Positions 1 to 15,000 of a stretch of 64,000 nt of DNA are shown here, in pieces. This stretch comes from Owenia fusiformis (taxonomy: Eukaryota > Annelida > Polychaeta > Sabellida > Oweniidae), in the NCBI GenBank assembly GCA_903813345.2, contig CAIIXF020000005.1:20029375-20093374 (forward strand), written 5' to 3'. Under the pieces are notes generated by a model that saw nothing but the letters and a program-made list of their open reading frames with translations, was not told the DNA's origin and made no database searches. Positions within the stretch are counted from its first letter, which is position 1; every line of letters begins with the position of its first letter. The translations under genes were made by a program, and so were the position numbers.

Positions 1-219
1 AAAAATATCAGAATCGTCCAAAGTAGGGTAACATGCAGTAGACTGATTAACTTTGTTCTCAAAACAGAGACTAGTCTTTTCCTTTAATCTCAATTTGGCC
101 TGGCTGTCAAGAAAATACACAAGTGGCTCTTGATATGATTGGGTCACTACTTCTTATACCCATATTATCTTTTACCATTCTACTAGCAATGCCCCAATTA
201 TACTTTTTCTATATTTCAG

Positions 220-3200
220 ACACAAATTGGAGATGGGGAACACTCAAAAGATCTCACTTCCCTGTTGGAATATTGTAAAAATGGCGGTCATTTAACTATA
301 TCAGCAGCAGAGACATCTGGTGGTGAAAATGGTGAAACAGAAAATTTTCTTGAGGCAGAAGCTCCCAGAAAGGTACTTTTCGCAATATTTTTTGGAACTG
401 TATATTTGTGGTTTTGATAGTAATATAGTTATAGTTGACAAGTGTGATATTTGATTTCATTTAATGTGAAAAAATATAGAGATCGTATGGTGAATGTTTT
501 TATAATGAAAAAATGTTTGTCATGTTTAATACACAATAATTATTATAGTATAGAGAAATAATTTAGAGCATGTGAGTGACTAACTATTAGAATAGTAGTT
601 TGTAGATAATCAATGAATTGATTTATTTTTGAAAATCTGATGATTTTCAACAACATTAAAAAATAAATCTGCAATGTATTTCCTGTAAGCATTCCAAATC
701 TGCAATGATTTTATTGCACACATATGTCACTTCCCAGAATGCATGTTAATTGGAAAATATAAGATGTTTTTGATTGTTCAGCCATCTATTGTTCAAGTGG
801 AACATGAGGTTGGTAGGAATAGATTTGAGAAACATAGATTACAGATTCTACTCCAGTCAATCTCTTTTTAACATTTGTTTAACGACCATCCCCTACATTG
901 GTTTTTTCAAATTCTAAATTTTCGTGAATAGAATGCAATGCACAAAAGAGGTAACTTTAAGCTAAATCATGCATTCTTTAAGAGTCCCAAAGTCCTTAAG
1001 TTAGGCTCCAAGGAAAGTAATACATTTTCTCGGACCATGGGGTTGACTGGAGATGGACACTTCCATTCTTCATGTAGATGTTAGAGTACCGAGCACAGTT
1101 CTGGTGTGGAATTTACCTAAAATTAACCTTTTGTGTGTTTAGAAGTATACTATATCCACGTTATATGTATTGTTGCTTTATTGCTTTATGTGTTATAATT
1201 ATGTATTTCAGGTATATTATGTACTAGATGTGTTTTATTTTGATTAACTAAAAGGTATTAATGAACTTCAGAGCCTATAATATTACATTTAGAATTATGA
1301 AAAAACATCAATCAATTTGTCTGTTCCAGCATCTATTACAGTAATGATGCTGTAGGGAATTTTTGTGTGCCAAAATATCTGTTTGCAATGAGGCTTTAAA
1401 GAATTTTTGTGTGCCACATCATCTGTTTGCAACGAGGCTTTAAGGAATTTTTTTTTATGTGCCACATCTTTTTTTGCAATGAGGCCTTATTGAGTTATGT
1501 GTGCCACATCATCTGTTTGTAATGATGATTTATGTTTTTTTATGTTCCATATTATCTGTTTGCAATGATGCTTTGAGGAATTTATGTGTGCCATATCACC
1601 TGATTGCAATGAGGGTTTTATCATCCATTTCCATTGAGGTATTAAGGAATTTTCATATCCCACATCATCTGTAATCTGGACTGATTTGGTTCAAATTTCA
1701 TATGCTGATGCCCAGGACAGCTTTACTCAAGAAGATATTTTCAAGATAGCCCCTGAATTTCAAAATGGCTACCATTTTTTGTAGAAATGTAATCTTTGAT
1801 AACTCAAATACCAGTGGACGGATTTGGTTTAAATTTTATATGCTGGGATACCTAGAGATAGCGGACCTCTGCTCAAAAAGAAATTTTCAAGATGGCCTCT
1901 ATTTTGTTCTTGGGATTTGCTACTCTGTAGAGTTGCTGTTTTCTAGTCAATCAAACTTAAAATACCTTAGCACATACATGTAGTCATGAGCAGCATTCCA
2001 CACTGCCTCTCTTCTGTCATTCAACAGACTGTATAAATGGTAGCCTCATAGGCAAATAGGAAAATTGAAATATATAATTTATACGAAAACTTTACATTTG
2101 AAAAAAAGAAGAGCACACAACACCAATGGTCTATACATTGTATATTAAAAAAATATTCTAGATTTCCTTTGCCACTTGATAGCTGCTTTATCAATTTACA
2201 TTAATAGTGTATCATAACCTTTTATATTGTACTTCTTTTTGTTCAGTGTATTTTTCATCCACAACTGAATTAGACCTGGTCATCTGTTATATAGGCCTAT
2301 AACATTTTTTTAAATAAAGGATTGAAAACATTCGACAAAAGCTTTATAAAAAATATTGATCTCCTTTTAACAAAGAAACTTCACAACAGAAATCAATCTT
2401 ATATGTGCAAACTTAACTCATCAAGTATAGAACAATAGAAAACAAATATAATTGATGATTTATTAATGGCTTGTAGTGGGAGACCTTCAAAGCAGCGTTA
2501 CATCTATCAACTAAACCAACCAAGCTATCTGGAAATAAAGACCCTAAAGCCAAATTGGGGATGGTGGCATGTCTAGAGCGAAAGAAGAAAGAGACTGGAG
2601 GTGATGTTTACTTCCCAAATGTGTCAAGAAAGACCGATGCCTTTACTCTTGGTGACTTCACTCCTAATACCCTAGCTGTACAGATAACATTGATGGAACA
2701 GGTAGGTTACCATAGTGAAATCATTTGAAGGCATCCTGGTGTAGATAAATATAAACTGTATTGTGTTGGGGATTTTATCAGGGGTTCATGCCTAATGATA
2801 TCTCCTTTTTTCAAATTTGATGCTTCCCCCTTCCTTAGAGTTTTATTATCCCAACGAACAAAGTTCGGTAGGGATATAGTGAAGCCCTCCGTCCGTCCGT
2901 CTGTCCGTCCGTCAGTCCGTACGTCTGTCCGGAAGATAACTCAAATACTAGTAGACAGATTTTCTTCATATTAAGTAAAAAGATGTATATTGGTGAATAG
3001 TTTTACGCAAAAAAAAATTTTCCAAGATGGCCGCCGCTTTAAAAATAACGGGACTTTTTCGCAAAAATCATAAATTTTTCATTCTGAACCAAAGTAATTA
3101 ATATTATTGTTTGAAATATTGGTAGTATATTCGCAACATTTATCTATTTCACATATATTCTGTGTTTTTCATCCTGACCCCCAGGGGCCGTGTATGGGGG

Positions 3201-6200
3201 GACAGGAAAACAGAAATTTTCGCTAATTTTTAGATCTTTCTAAAGTATAGCTTTATTATACTCAAATGAAAGGCAATTAAGAGTAGATTGCAAATATTGT
3301 ATCTTTTTTCTGATTCGAGCCTCGTAACATTCAAAATGGCCGTCTAATGTACGATATCGCAATAATTTTTCGATCCCTTCAAAGTATGGCTATATTATAC
3401 TCAAATTGAAGGAATTTTGGAGTAGATCACAATTATGGAATTATTTTTCAGATTTGTATCTCAGAAAATTCAAAATGGCTGCTTTGCAGGAATTCGCAAT
3501 TCTAAAATCTAATTTTTTCAATTTTAACCAAAGTAATGAGTATAATTGATTCGAATTCGCTAATTGATATTTTGTTCGTTGGGATTTGCTACTCTGCGGA
3601 GTTGCCGTTATCTAGTTGGCATGGTATCACTTTTATGTGAGAGTTCAAAATTAAATACTGTTCAGTAAAACCTATAGTGTATAATATTACATAAAATATC
3701 AAAAAATCTCTAATCTGAACACTATTTTTAGTCTTATTTTTTAATCTGACATAGAATTCAATATTTAAAAATTGGAAATGTGAACACCTTCCAGTCCAAA
3801 CTCTTGATGTTTCCCAGTGGCGTTCCGGTTGGCCAGGTTTTACTGTTATGCTGGACTTAAAACATGTTATTTTGTGTTTCAGGAATTATTTCAACTATCT
3901 CATCCTGTTCACTACCTTGATTCTAGAGCTCAAGGCATTGGTACAATCAATGAATCATTGAATAAATCTGCCATTTCCCACAGAGCAAGTGTCGCATGGG
4001 ATGAGGCTAGGGATGACAGTCTTTTTATAGATGGTGTTAAAGTGGACAGTGTAATCCAGCGGCTCATTGAGCACTCACAGAATGTCACACATTGGGTTGC
4101 AGCCGAGATTGTATCTTGTAGTTCATCTAAGGTAAAAATTGTATTTAGATTTAGAAGTAAACAATTAAAACATTTTATTCAAATAGTGTAGATGTGCCTT
4201 ATTTATGCATATGTTGTCATTTGCCAACATGTATAAAGACTACATGGGCATACTGTACGCTCGGTTAATTTCGCGAGTTTTAATTTTGCGAACTCAATTT
4301 CGTGGCTATTAAATTTTGCAAATTTCACAAGTTTAAAATAATTATTCTCAGAATTCATGAGCTATGTAAACTGAGTTAGATGTACAGTAATTGCCCCTGA
4401 TGTCATATTTAGATGAGATTTACAATTACTAGGATCTTTGTCATCGGCAAGCTGCATATCAACCTCTATTGCATCGTCAATTTTGGTATTATTAAGCCAA
4501 GAAATAATGTACACTAGGGGCAATCTGTTTGAGGTTCGATTTTGAGGGTTCGGTCTTTGCACATTAAATCAAGCAATTTAATTGGTTCAAAATATTTACA
4601 CGCATGCGCATATGGATATCCCAATTATCGCCCAATAACACTAGACGAAATGTTTTACACAAAACAAAACGCATCAGGGCCCCAGGTAATAAAAATTCCT
4701 GGGGATTTAATCTGCAATTTCACAATGATAAATTTTTGCAATTTTACAATACTCTCGAAAAGCGCGAAACTAAATCACACGCAAAAAATGCCGGGCATAC
4801 AGTACTTACTAAAAGTAATAAGTCGAAATGATATCTTGAATTTGAAATATTTACTTAATTTTTGAATAAGTTTATTCTTTTTTTAATCTCTATTTCCTCA
4901 TTTAGACTCAGCTTGCAGTGCTGTCCAAGTTTATCTACGCAGCTAAAATATGTTATGATATTCGCAACTTTGGAACAACCATTGCCATATTGGATGGACT
5001 AGAGACTTGTGTTGTTCGACAACTTCCTGTATGGCGTAATTTGCCAACAAAGTGTGTTACATTAATGGAAGAGCTAACTACAACACGGGTAAGTTTTTGA
5101 GGGTGACAATCTGACAGTTGATAGTGGTGTAAAAAAACATTTTAAATAAACCAAACTACATGTAAAGCGATCCATTTAACTTATTGCTGATAAAATTCAA
5201 AATTCAATATCAAAATGGCCAGTCACTAGCAGGTAACCTCAAAAGTAGCTTTGGCAAGCAATGAGTTAACAGGATATTGGTCCACTAAAAGTTTTTCCAA
5301 AAAACTCATTCTTCCATTTACTTTTAAAAAGCAATTGCATGCTTGAGAAAAAATTGTCATATTTGGTTCATATTGTTACAGTGTGGGTCATATCAACTTG
5401 ACAGTTGCCCCTGGCTGATGTAAATATTTAGAGTTGAGTTTAAAATTAAAGTGCCGTGCCACATTGTCGAACATGAAAAACATGAAATTCGCCATGATTG
5501 TTGAATATTATAGAACAATTTTAAGTACTTAGTCGATTGCCACTTGGCTAGCCTTGCCCAAGTCGTTTTTTTTTCTTATCTGATCTTGAATTATTACCGC
5601 CTTGTACAATCAAATACATCTCCGCTGCTATTATGCTGAGATATTCAACGGTTTCGAGATTTCCATAATACCTACGCTATCAGGGGTATTGCGAAACCTT
5701 ATTGATTAACAGATATACGCGTGGACACGACGTGTGACTTCAGGCTGATTGACCAATCAAAACGTTATCAGGTTGAGCTGCACAGCAAAGCAATCTTCCC
5801 GTCTACGACTTGAAATTCAATGATCTGATCGATCGTTTCTTTAGAGTTACAATATATTATGTAATTAAATGTACATAGGGAATGTAAGAGTCATTAATAT
5901 AGATTAAATCATGCAATAGATTTAAAACTGATCTCGCGATGAAAATGCAAGACCTAGTCCAATGTAGCGGGTCATGTAGTCGTCGATCAGTGATGGAATC
6001 TCAGCCTACATGTTCATTATGTCACCACCAAAAGTGGTGACATATTGTTATGGTCTCCGTTTTTTTGCGACGGCGGTTGGAGGTTGGCATCCGGCGCCTG
6101 GCGTCCGGCATCTGGCGTCCGGCGTCTGTAACAATTTCTTACAACTTCCTATAACTTAACAAATACTGTTTAGACTGACTTCAATTTTTTTCTAAATCAT

Positions 6201-9200
6201 CTACATGTTCTCAGAAGTTCAAATCTGACTTTAGATTTGACATTTGACCTTCAATGACCTTCTCAAGGTCAAAAAGGTCTTTTTTCAACTTGCTTCACAT
6301 TGACTAAATTGTTTTTCAAAATCATCTACATGTTCTCAGAAATTCAAATCTGACTTTAGATTTGACTTTAGATTTGACATTTGACCTTCAAATCTGACTT
6401 TAGATTTGACATTTGACCTTCAATGACCTTCTCAAGGTCAAAAAAGGTCAAAAAGGTCTGTTTTCAACTTGCTTCAAATTGACTAAATTTTTTTTTCAAA
6501 ATCATCTACGTGTTCTCAGAAATTCAAATCTGACTTAAGATTTGACTTAAGATTTGACATTTGACCTTCAATGACCTTCTCAAGGTCAAAAAAGGTCAAA
6601 AAGGTCTGTTTTCAACTTGCTTCAAATTGACTAAAAAAAATTTTCAAAATCATCTACGTGTTCTCAGAAATTCCAATCTGACTTTAGATTTGACTTAAGA
6701 TTTGACATTTGACCTTCAATGACCTTCTCAAAGTCAAAAAAGGTCAAAAAGGTCTTTTTTCAACTTTCTTCAAATTGAATAATTTTTTTTTTCAAAATCA
6801 TATACATGTTCTCAGAAATTCAAATCTGACTTTAGATTTGACATTTGGCCTTCAATGACCTTCTGAATGACAAAAAAGGTCAAAAAGGTATTTTTTCATC
6901 TTGCTTCAAATTGACTAATTTTTTTTTCAAAATCATCTACATGTTCTCAAAAATTCAAATATGACTTTAGATTAGTGCTTTATTTACGCACACGACACCT
7001 CCCTCTTTGTACCTACTTCCCCAAACAATCCGCAGTCTCATATACAAATTCAAAATGATCTAAAAAAAATCGAAGCCTGGTCCAAACAGTGGAAACTAGA
7101 TTTTAAACCAGAAAAGAGCAGAGAAATGACCTTTTCTAAGAAAAATAATCCAATCTATCCACCAGTTATCTTAAATGATAAACAAATTGAAAAAACTGAC
7201 ATTCATAAACACCTAGGCTTCATTTTTGATAAGAAATTAAGTGGGTCAGCACATATAAATTCTATCTGTGCAAAAATCCAAACAGCTCTTAACCCCTTAA
7301 AAGCACTTAAGGGTAGACTAAAATCAAAACAATTAAATATTCTCTATACAGCTTATATTCAGTCCTTATTTGATTATTGTGATATCCTTTACGACTGTGC
7401 TCCTATTTGTGACCTTAACAGACTTGACAGTCTCCAGTACCAAGCTGGTCTAATAGTCTCTGGTGCTCTCCCAGGCTCCAGCACTTCCAAAGTACTTAAC
7501 ATTTTGAACTGGTCCACCTTAACTGAGAGGAGGATCCTCCACTTTAAAACAATTATGTACAAAGCCGTGAACGATTTAACACCTATTTATATCTCAGATA
7601 TATTTAGGCCATTCATAAACCCTCAAGCAAGATTGTTAAGGAAATCTCGAGATTTCACTATCCCTATTCACTATCCACATAAGTCTCCAATATACAAAAT
7701 GATGAACCTATGGAATGATCCAGGATATAGGGAACGCCTCCGTCCGTCCGTCCGTCCATCCGTCAGGGCAATAACTCAAATACCGTTGGCCCGATTTTGT
7801 TCATATTTTGTACACATATACCCTATGGGGGTAGAAGTTCTGCTCGAAAGCTGATTTTCAAAATGGCCGCTCATTTCAAAATGGCGGCCATTTTAGTGCC
7901 GATTTTACAGTAATTTAGGTGTAATATGTAAAAATGTAATAGCAATATGTTTTAAATGTAAAAAAATTATAAAGGACATTAATAATGCTACAAATGTAGA
8001 TATTAAAGAAGCACATGGCAGCCATCTTGAAAAATGGCGGCCTTTACTCGTCATTTTACGATTTTTGCTATAACTCAAAAAATAGTGCAGCGATTTTGTT
8101 CATATTTGGTATGTGAATACTATAAGCATTGCACACTGTCTAAAGAAACTTTTGGTAGAAAGCGGCCATTTTGAAAAATGGCCGCTATTTTAACATATTT
8201 TACTATAACTCAAAAAGTAGTGGAGCGATTTTGTTCATATTTGGTATGTGAATACTATAAGCATGGCACACTGTCCTAAGACACTTTTGGTAGAAGGCGG
8301 CCATTTTGAAAAAATTTTTGAAAAATGGCCGCCATTTTAATGTATTTTACTATAACTCGAAAAGTAGTGGAGTGATTTTGTTCATATTTGGTATGTGAAT
8401 ACTATAAGCATGGCACACTGTCTATTTCTAATGACACTTTTGGTAGACAGTTGCCATTTTGAAAAATGGCTGCCATTTTAACGTTTTTTACTATAACTCG
8501 AAAAGTAGTGGAGCGATTTTGTTCATATTTGATATGTGAATACTTTAAGCATGGCACATTGTCTAATAAAACTTTGTGGAGTAGTCAGCCATTTTGAAAA
8601 ATGGCCACCATTTTTATGTGTGTTATTTTACAAGTACGTGTGCGATTTTTCAAAAATTTTAGAGGTGGCTACTTAAAAGCATATTATTTCTTCTGATGAC
8701 AACTTGGCTAGTGAGCAACCATTTTGAAAATGGTGGCCTTTCTGGTGTGTTGTTTTATGATATTTGCTATTCGTTTGTAAAAATGCCAGCCATTTCTGTT
8801 CGATGGGATTCGCTACGCTTTGGCGTTGCCGTTGTTCTGGTTTTAAAAGCCCAGCTCAAAGCCCACAATTGGAGCTCAGTTGAGTCATCAAATTGTTTAT
8901 GTGGTTCCCCTGAAACTTTTCCCCACTTCTTTTTCAAATGCCCTCTGAAAGAACAACAAAGAAATAAATTACTGTTTACTGGGACTGTGGAAATTCAATG
9001 CAAGGTTAACAGAAGATAGAGAATATGTAGCTTTGATAAAAAACCTAATCAAAGGTTTGGTTGAAGAGCACAAGGACATGACTGCTCAAAATTTATGGGA
9101 ACTCATAAAATTCAAAATCAAAACAGAGTCCATTAGGTACTCAAAGCAAAAAAAAACGCTGGAAAACACCTAGATATCACCAACAAAATAAGACGGCTAC

Positions 9201-12018
9201 AAGAAATAGAGGCAAACCTAAGAGATAACTACATCCATGAAACACAGCTACGAGAAGAAGAACAACAACTCCAAAGAGAGATAGAAGAGATGAATGATGA
9301 AAAAGCAAAGGGCGCAATACTTCGAGCAAAAATAAGATGGGCGGAAGAAGGTGAAAAACAATCTAGTTACTTCCTGAAGTTAGAAAAAAGAAATTTTGCA
9401 AAAAAGAACATCACACAACTGAATACAGACGATGGCAGGGAACTAAATGATCCTGAAGAAATAAGGAAAGAAAGTGCAAGGTTCTATGAAGAACTGTACA
9501 GATAAAGAAGAATTATCAACCGAACAAAAAAGAAGCATTATAACCCAACTACCTAAAAAAGACAGTGACATTCTACGCCTATTAAATTGGCGACCAATAT
9601 CATTGCTAAACACAGACTACAAAATAATTACAGGATGTCTAGCAGAAAGAATGAAAGCCCATTTAACAAAAATAATTAACGAAGACCAAACAGGTTTTAT
9701 TAAAGGGAGAAATATATCAGAGAATATTAGACTCATAATAGACTGTATGGAACACCTTAAATCAAACAATGAATCTGGCATAATGCTTTTCATCAACTTT
9801 GAAAAAGCTTTTGACACAGTGGAATGGAAATTTATTGATCGGACGCTAGATTACTTCAATTTTGGACCAGACTTTAGAAAATGGATCAAAACCATATACA
9901 ACGATGCAAAAAGCTCAGTAATAAATAACGGGTATACATCACGCTACTTTAACCTGAACAGAGGAGTACGACAGGGATGCCCCCTAAGTCCGTATTTATT
10001 TATTCTATGTGCCGAAATATTGAGTGAATCAATCAGAAGAGATGAAGAAATTGAAGGCATACAAATACCAGATGGAGAAGTAAAGATTTCACAATACGCC
10101 GATGATACCTCAGTCTTTGTAAGAAATATTGCATCCGCGAAAAAAGTAATTAAAAAGTTCAGAAATTTTGGAGAAATCTCAGGACTGAACATCAATCTCC
10201 ACAAAACAGAAGAAGCCGTGATAGGCAGAGAAAATGCACTATTACAGCAACAAGTAAGAGATGAAAGCATGGCATCAGGGCTAAAATACCAAGATAAAGA
10301 TATAAAAGTCCTTGGTATAACCATTCCTTTAGATGGAAGAGACATAAACAGTTTAAATTTCCCAGAGAAAAGAAACAAAATTCAAGGTCTTATTAGAGCA
10401 TGGAAAAGTAGAAACATCACACCTCTAGGAAAAATAATAATGATAAAATCACTCCTCGTATCTCAGCTGACATATCTATGTTCAGTGCTCACACCAACAG
10501 ATGACTTTATCAAAGAAATAGAAAACATGTTTTTCAACTTTATATGGGATGAGAAGCCAGACAAAATTGGAAGAAAGATAATGATGAACGAACAAGAGAG
10601 AGGTGGCCTAAACATGCTCCACTTACAATCATACATAAAAAACCTAAGCATCAAATGGATAAAGAAATATATAGACCCTACATATAGTGGCAAATGGAAG
10701 AAGATATGGAACTACTACCTGAAGAACCTGACGCAGGGAGAAGTATGGGCATTGAACCTTTCAAAAAATAGTGACAAAATAAATGTTTTAGACTTAAGGT
10801 ACCTGAAGACAGTCTACAAAAATTGGTGCAGTCTAAAATATCAAACAATTCCGGATACGAGAAACCCAGAGCAACAATCATTATGGCACAATGAACAGAT
10901 AAAAATCAATGGAGAAATCATGAAAAACGAAGTATGGATACAAAAAGGTATTGAATTTATAAAAGACATCCAGGACGAAAATAGATTCCTCACAGCAGCA
11001 GAATTAGGCCATAAATATGATATTTTTATGAACCAAAGGAATACTTTGAAATATAACAGTATAATTACAGCCATCCCCCAAAATTGGAAAAGAAAATTAA
11101 GACACCCGAGAGAAAATGAAGAAGAAACCGAGAATCCGAATGTCACAATTAACACAGAATGGTTAAAAAAGACAAACAATAAAGAAGTTTACAAGATTTT
11201 ACTAAAAAAGAACAATGCTGTGAAACTGCCAAAGAAGATGGAAGATAAGTGGCAAAACAAACTGCAACTACAAAATCCTTTGATGTGGGCCAAAATCCAC
11301 AAAAATAGAAAAAATATTCTCAGGACAAAGGAGAAATATTTCCAAATAAAAATATTCTTCCGGATACTATATTATAACAAACAACTAAAACAAATGAACA
11401 TAGACGGCTATAACACTGATATATGCAGTCTATGCCGTAGTGACATAGATACTTTAGAACATGGAATATACCATTGTGAGGCCGTACAAGACTTCCTAAT
11501 AACATCTTTCAACCAACTTGACGAAGATGTACCCACAATTGAGACATTCCTTTTCGGAGATGGAAAAACAGAAAACGAACATCTATTCCTGAAACAAAAG
11601 ATATTCCTAAACACATGTAAAAGGAAAATAAGGAGACCTAATATGATAGGCTGGCAAAACTTCCTAAAAACAGAGAAAAAAATAGAAGAAAGAATCAGCC
11701 AAAGAAGAAAAAAACCTGAACTTATGGAACAGCAATGGTTGAAACTCAAACATTTCATAACGTAGTAAAATACACACTGGGAACATAAAAACCCCCTCAC
11801 CAAGCTCAAACCATCGAGCAGAAAATCACAAAAAATCCCCCTCTTGCCTTTTCCCTTGCCCCCCCCCCTTCCCTTCCTCTTGTTATCAAAACTACTATGC
11901 TAAATAAGGCTAATATTATATATAAATACGATATTATAGCATATGCAACTACTGTATGTTTTCTTTCTACAATATTGTATTTGTACAACTTTTAATACAG
12001 AATAAAAAAAAAAAGATT

Positions 12019-12049
<31 letters not shown>

Positions 12050-15000
12050 CAGATACTTTAGGGATATATGGGGACTTATTAACTCATTTCAGAACTCAGC
12101 AAGACAAAATTCACTTTTTTCTTTTTGGGGATCCATCATTAACCCAATTAGAAATGGATAATCTATTTTCACTGGTTGCGAATTATCTCATTGAAAACAC
12201 AACCAGAATCTAAATATTTTCCTGCCTATGACCTGTTTCCATTTTTCAACATACTACCCCTCCCCCAGGATATCAGCAGCCCTCCTATCTTTTGTTTCAT
12301 TGCAAGGCATTCTACCATTTACAGGTGACATCCAGGTTAAAATGAATATTGTACTTTATTGTTTAATTATATAAGGGGACATCTAATGCTTACAGCGCTT
12401 TGCCCCTTGTAATTGTATCTAAATGACTTGTGCTTACAATAAATATGAAAGATGATAAAAAAAACAACTTTAGATTTGACTTTAGATTTGACATTTGACC
12501 TTCAATGACCTTCTCAAGGTCAAAAAAGGTCAAAAAGGTCTTTTTTCAACTTGCTTCAAATTGACTAATTTTTTTTTTCAAAATCATCTACATGTTCTCA
12601 GGAATTCAAATCTGACTTTAGATTTGACATTTGACCTTTAATGACCTTCTCAAGGTCAAAAAAGGTCAAAAAGGTCTGTTTTCAACTTGCTTCAAATTGA
12701 CCAAATTTTTTTTTCAAAATCATCTACATCTTTTCAGAAGTTCAAATTTGACTTTACAAGTTCTCAGAGGTTCAAATCTGACTTTAGATTTGACCTTTGA
12801 CCTTCAATGACCTTCTCAAGGTCAAAAAGGTCTTTTTTCAACTTGCTTCAAAATCATCTACATGTTCTCAGAAGTTCTTCTTAAGGTCAAAAGGTATTTT
12901 CTAACTTGCTTTAAATTGACCAAATTGTTTTAGGTGGTGACATTTTGTCATGTTAATGCCTTGTTTGAATTCAGCGATCGTTTCAACGTTTATTGTTGAA
13001 ATCTTCTAACCTCCGGTTACCGATCGATGTCTAGCATCCACTTAACTCTGATTGATATTTATCTGATAAAATATTTGTATTTTCATGATGAATTCATGCA
13101 AGATTTGTTCGTGAAAAGTCCCGACGAAAAGTGTACTTGTTTTTGACCGTGCATAATAATGAGCTAACGCTGCAGGGCCGTCGTTGATTGGTCAAATTTT
13201 ACCGACATAAACATTGAGTCGGTAAAGCACGGGGCTTTCTCTTTTGTACAAAGAGTAAAGAGTAAAAGAGACCGACTTGGGCAAGGCTACCACTTGGCGA
13301 GTGACAGAAAAATTCTAAGACCCACACTGTGTTATCATCATTTCATTTCAAAGAAAGGTTAAGTCAACCCACTACTCTTCACCAAAAATATTGAAACTTT
13401 ATAATGATGAGACTGTGAAGTTGCTTTGCTTGTAATATTGCTGGTGAAGTGTAATGGGCTCCATACTAAAACTTTTGTGATGTAAATAAGCCTGACAGAT
13501 TTATGTCAATGATATATACTTTCTCTTCAATAGGTGACTGTAAAAAAACATTTGTATAATTTACATTTGCAGGTATTTTTGAAGAGTGACTCTAACTGCC
13601 TTATGAAGAGTGAGGATGTGTATGAGGTGCCCACCATCCCATGTGCTTTGCTATTCTTGCTGCATGTACAACAACTAGAGATAGGAGGCTTCAAACTGGC
13701 TAATGGCCTCTGCAAGTGGCATAAGATCAGGTAATGTCTACGTGCTTCATTTATTTTTGCCCACCCTATAATGGTGACATATTGTTGTAGTCACCAGTTT
13801 TATGTCACCATCAAAAAGTGGTGGTGGTGGTTTGCATCAAGCAGTTGATGGTTGGCATCTGGTGTCTGTAACAAATTCTTACAACTTCCAGTAACTTAAC
13901 ATTACACTGTTCGGACTGACTTTTTCAAAATCATCTACAAGTTTTCAGTTTACAAGTTCAAATCTGACATAAGATTTTAGATTTGACCTTCAATGACCTT
14001 CTCAAGGTAAAAAAGATCAAAAAGGTATTTTTTCAACTTGCTTCAAATTGACCAATTTTTTTTCAAAATTATCTACAATTAGTCAGAAGTTCAAATGTGA
14101 CTTAAGATTGAACTCATATTATAGTCAGGTTTGAATAGGAGATAAATTCACAGAATATTTCAAAAATATATAGAAGCAATCTTGAGGTGGATTTCAAAAC
14201 TTCATACCATCCTTTTGAGAACCTGAAGTGGCACCAAGCAATTCATTGACTGTTTCACCAAAAATCCAAGATGGCCGCCACAATGTATCGGCAAATCACT
14301 AAAATTGACTAATATCATCATTTAATTTGTCAAAATAGTTAAATACTGATCAAACATGACTAATAATAGTACCTATAAGATGATCATATGCATTTAAAGT
14401 CACTAGATTATTTTTGTGTGAAAACTGGAGTCCCACAAGGCTCAACTTTATGTCCCCTACATTTTTAGTCCAATGACTTTCATTGACCATGGCATTTGTA
14501 CATTGCAATGTATAGAAATCCATTTTTGTAACATGTGCACCTAGGACCACATTTCACCTTGCACCCACACTTGACCAATGCTTGGCATGCCTTAGCTGCT
14601 TGAGGAAGGGATGTACATAGTGGCATCAGGAGGGACATGTCATACTGCCGGCCACATGTTGTGAACTCGATAACCATTTTGGTTATGGCACCAAACTATA
14701 CCGCCTTGGTTAGCAAGTTAAGATTTTCTGTGCAAATGCTCCTTTTGTTGGTGGTATTTGTCAATGACTATATGACTGTTACAGAACATTACCCAAGTTC
14801 GTGCTGCATTGATATCTATCTGGTTGCTGGTTCGATCATGTAATAAAACAGTAAAATGTTCTAGGGACTGAATGGCCTGAACTGACAAAGCCAGGTTTGT
14901 TATTACCATTTGTGCCACTTGTAAAAAAGTTTTGTATGTAACTTCATTGAGCACATTCCATAGCTTGAAGGCAGATTCTTTGCTATGGCCAAAGAATGGT

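Larger units (their letters stand above)
6974..12466 (+). mobile_element. CR1-like LINE, 5'-truncated, split by two later insertions
   Basis: The element is flanked by a 10-bp target duplication, ACTTTAGATT (6964-6973 and 12467-12476), and ends in an A-rich tail (GATGATAAAAAAAAC). The coding part opens right at the reverse transcriptase active-site box, read here as YAHDTSLFV (YADD expected), and stays open to 7718. It continues with the thumb region (HKHLGFIFDKKLS, SLFDYCDILYD, TERRILHFKTIMYKA). After the Helitron come a zinc-type end (CLCGSPETFPHFFFKCP, near 8911-8961) and, beyond the L1-like insertion, the C-terminus FLFGDPSLTQLEMDNLF to stop at 12211-12213. The 3' UTR is 12214-12466. It is a dead fragment, missing endonuclease and most of RT. 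Confidence 0.8.
6017..12962 (+). mobile_element. GTCACCACC-family element, copy 1, split by a LINE
   Basis: The left end carries ATGTCACCACC, and GGTGACAT a few bases later makes a short hairpin. The right end carries GGTGGTGACATTTTGTCATG. The interior is a tandem array of about 125-bp units (6140-6963, resuming at 12467-12900). At least three other copies occur here: 13770-17571, and on - at 40617-40776 and 46399-46547. No coding sequence belongs to the element itself and I cannot place its superfamily. Confidence 0.6.
5549..13289. mobile_element. MULE-type DNA transposon relic, outermost shell of a nested stack
   Basis: Terminal inverted repeats TAGCCTTGCCCAAGTCG (left) and its complement (right) are flanked by a perfect 9-bp target duplication, CCACTTGGC, at 5540-5548 and 13290-13298. 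A 9-bp duplication is typical of MULEs. Its own sequence is only 5549-6016 and 12963-13289, about 0.8 kb, non-coding; everything between is later insertions. It lies in KNDC1-like intron 5089-13572. The remaining host intron (5089-5539, 13299-13572) shows nothing coding. Confidence 0.75.

Noticed and set aside
7126-7854. Single 242-codon gene
   Set aside because: The frame is LINE sequence up to 7718 and then reads by chance into the Helitron head (the SVRPSVR run is CCGTCC repeats).
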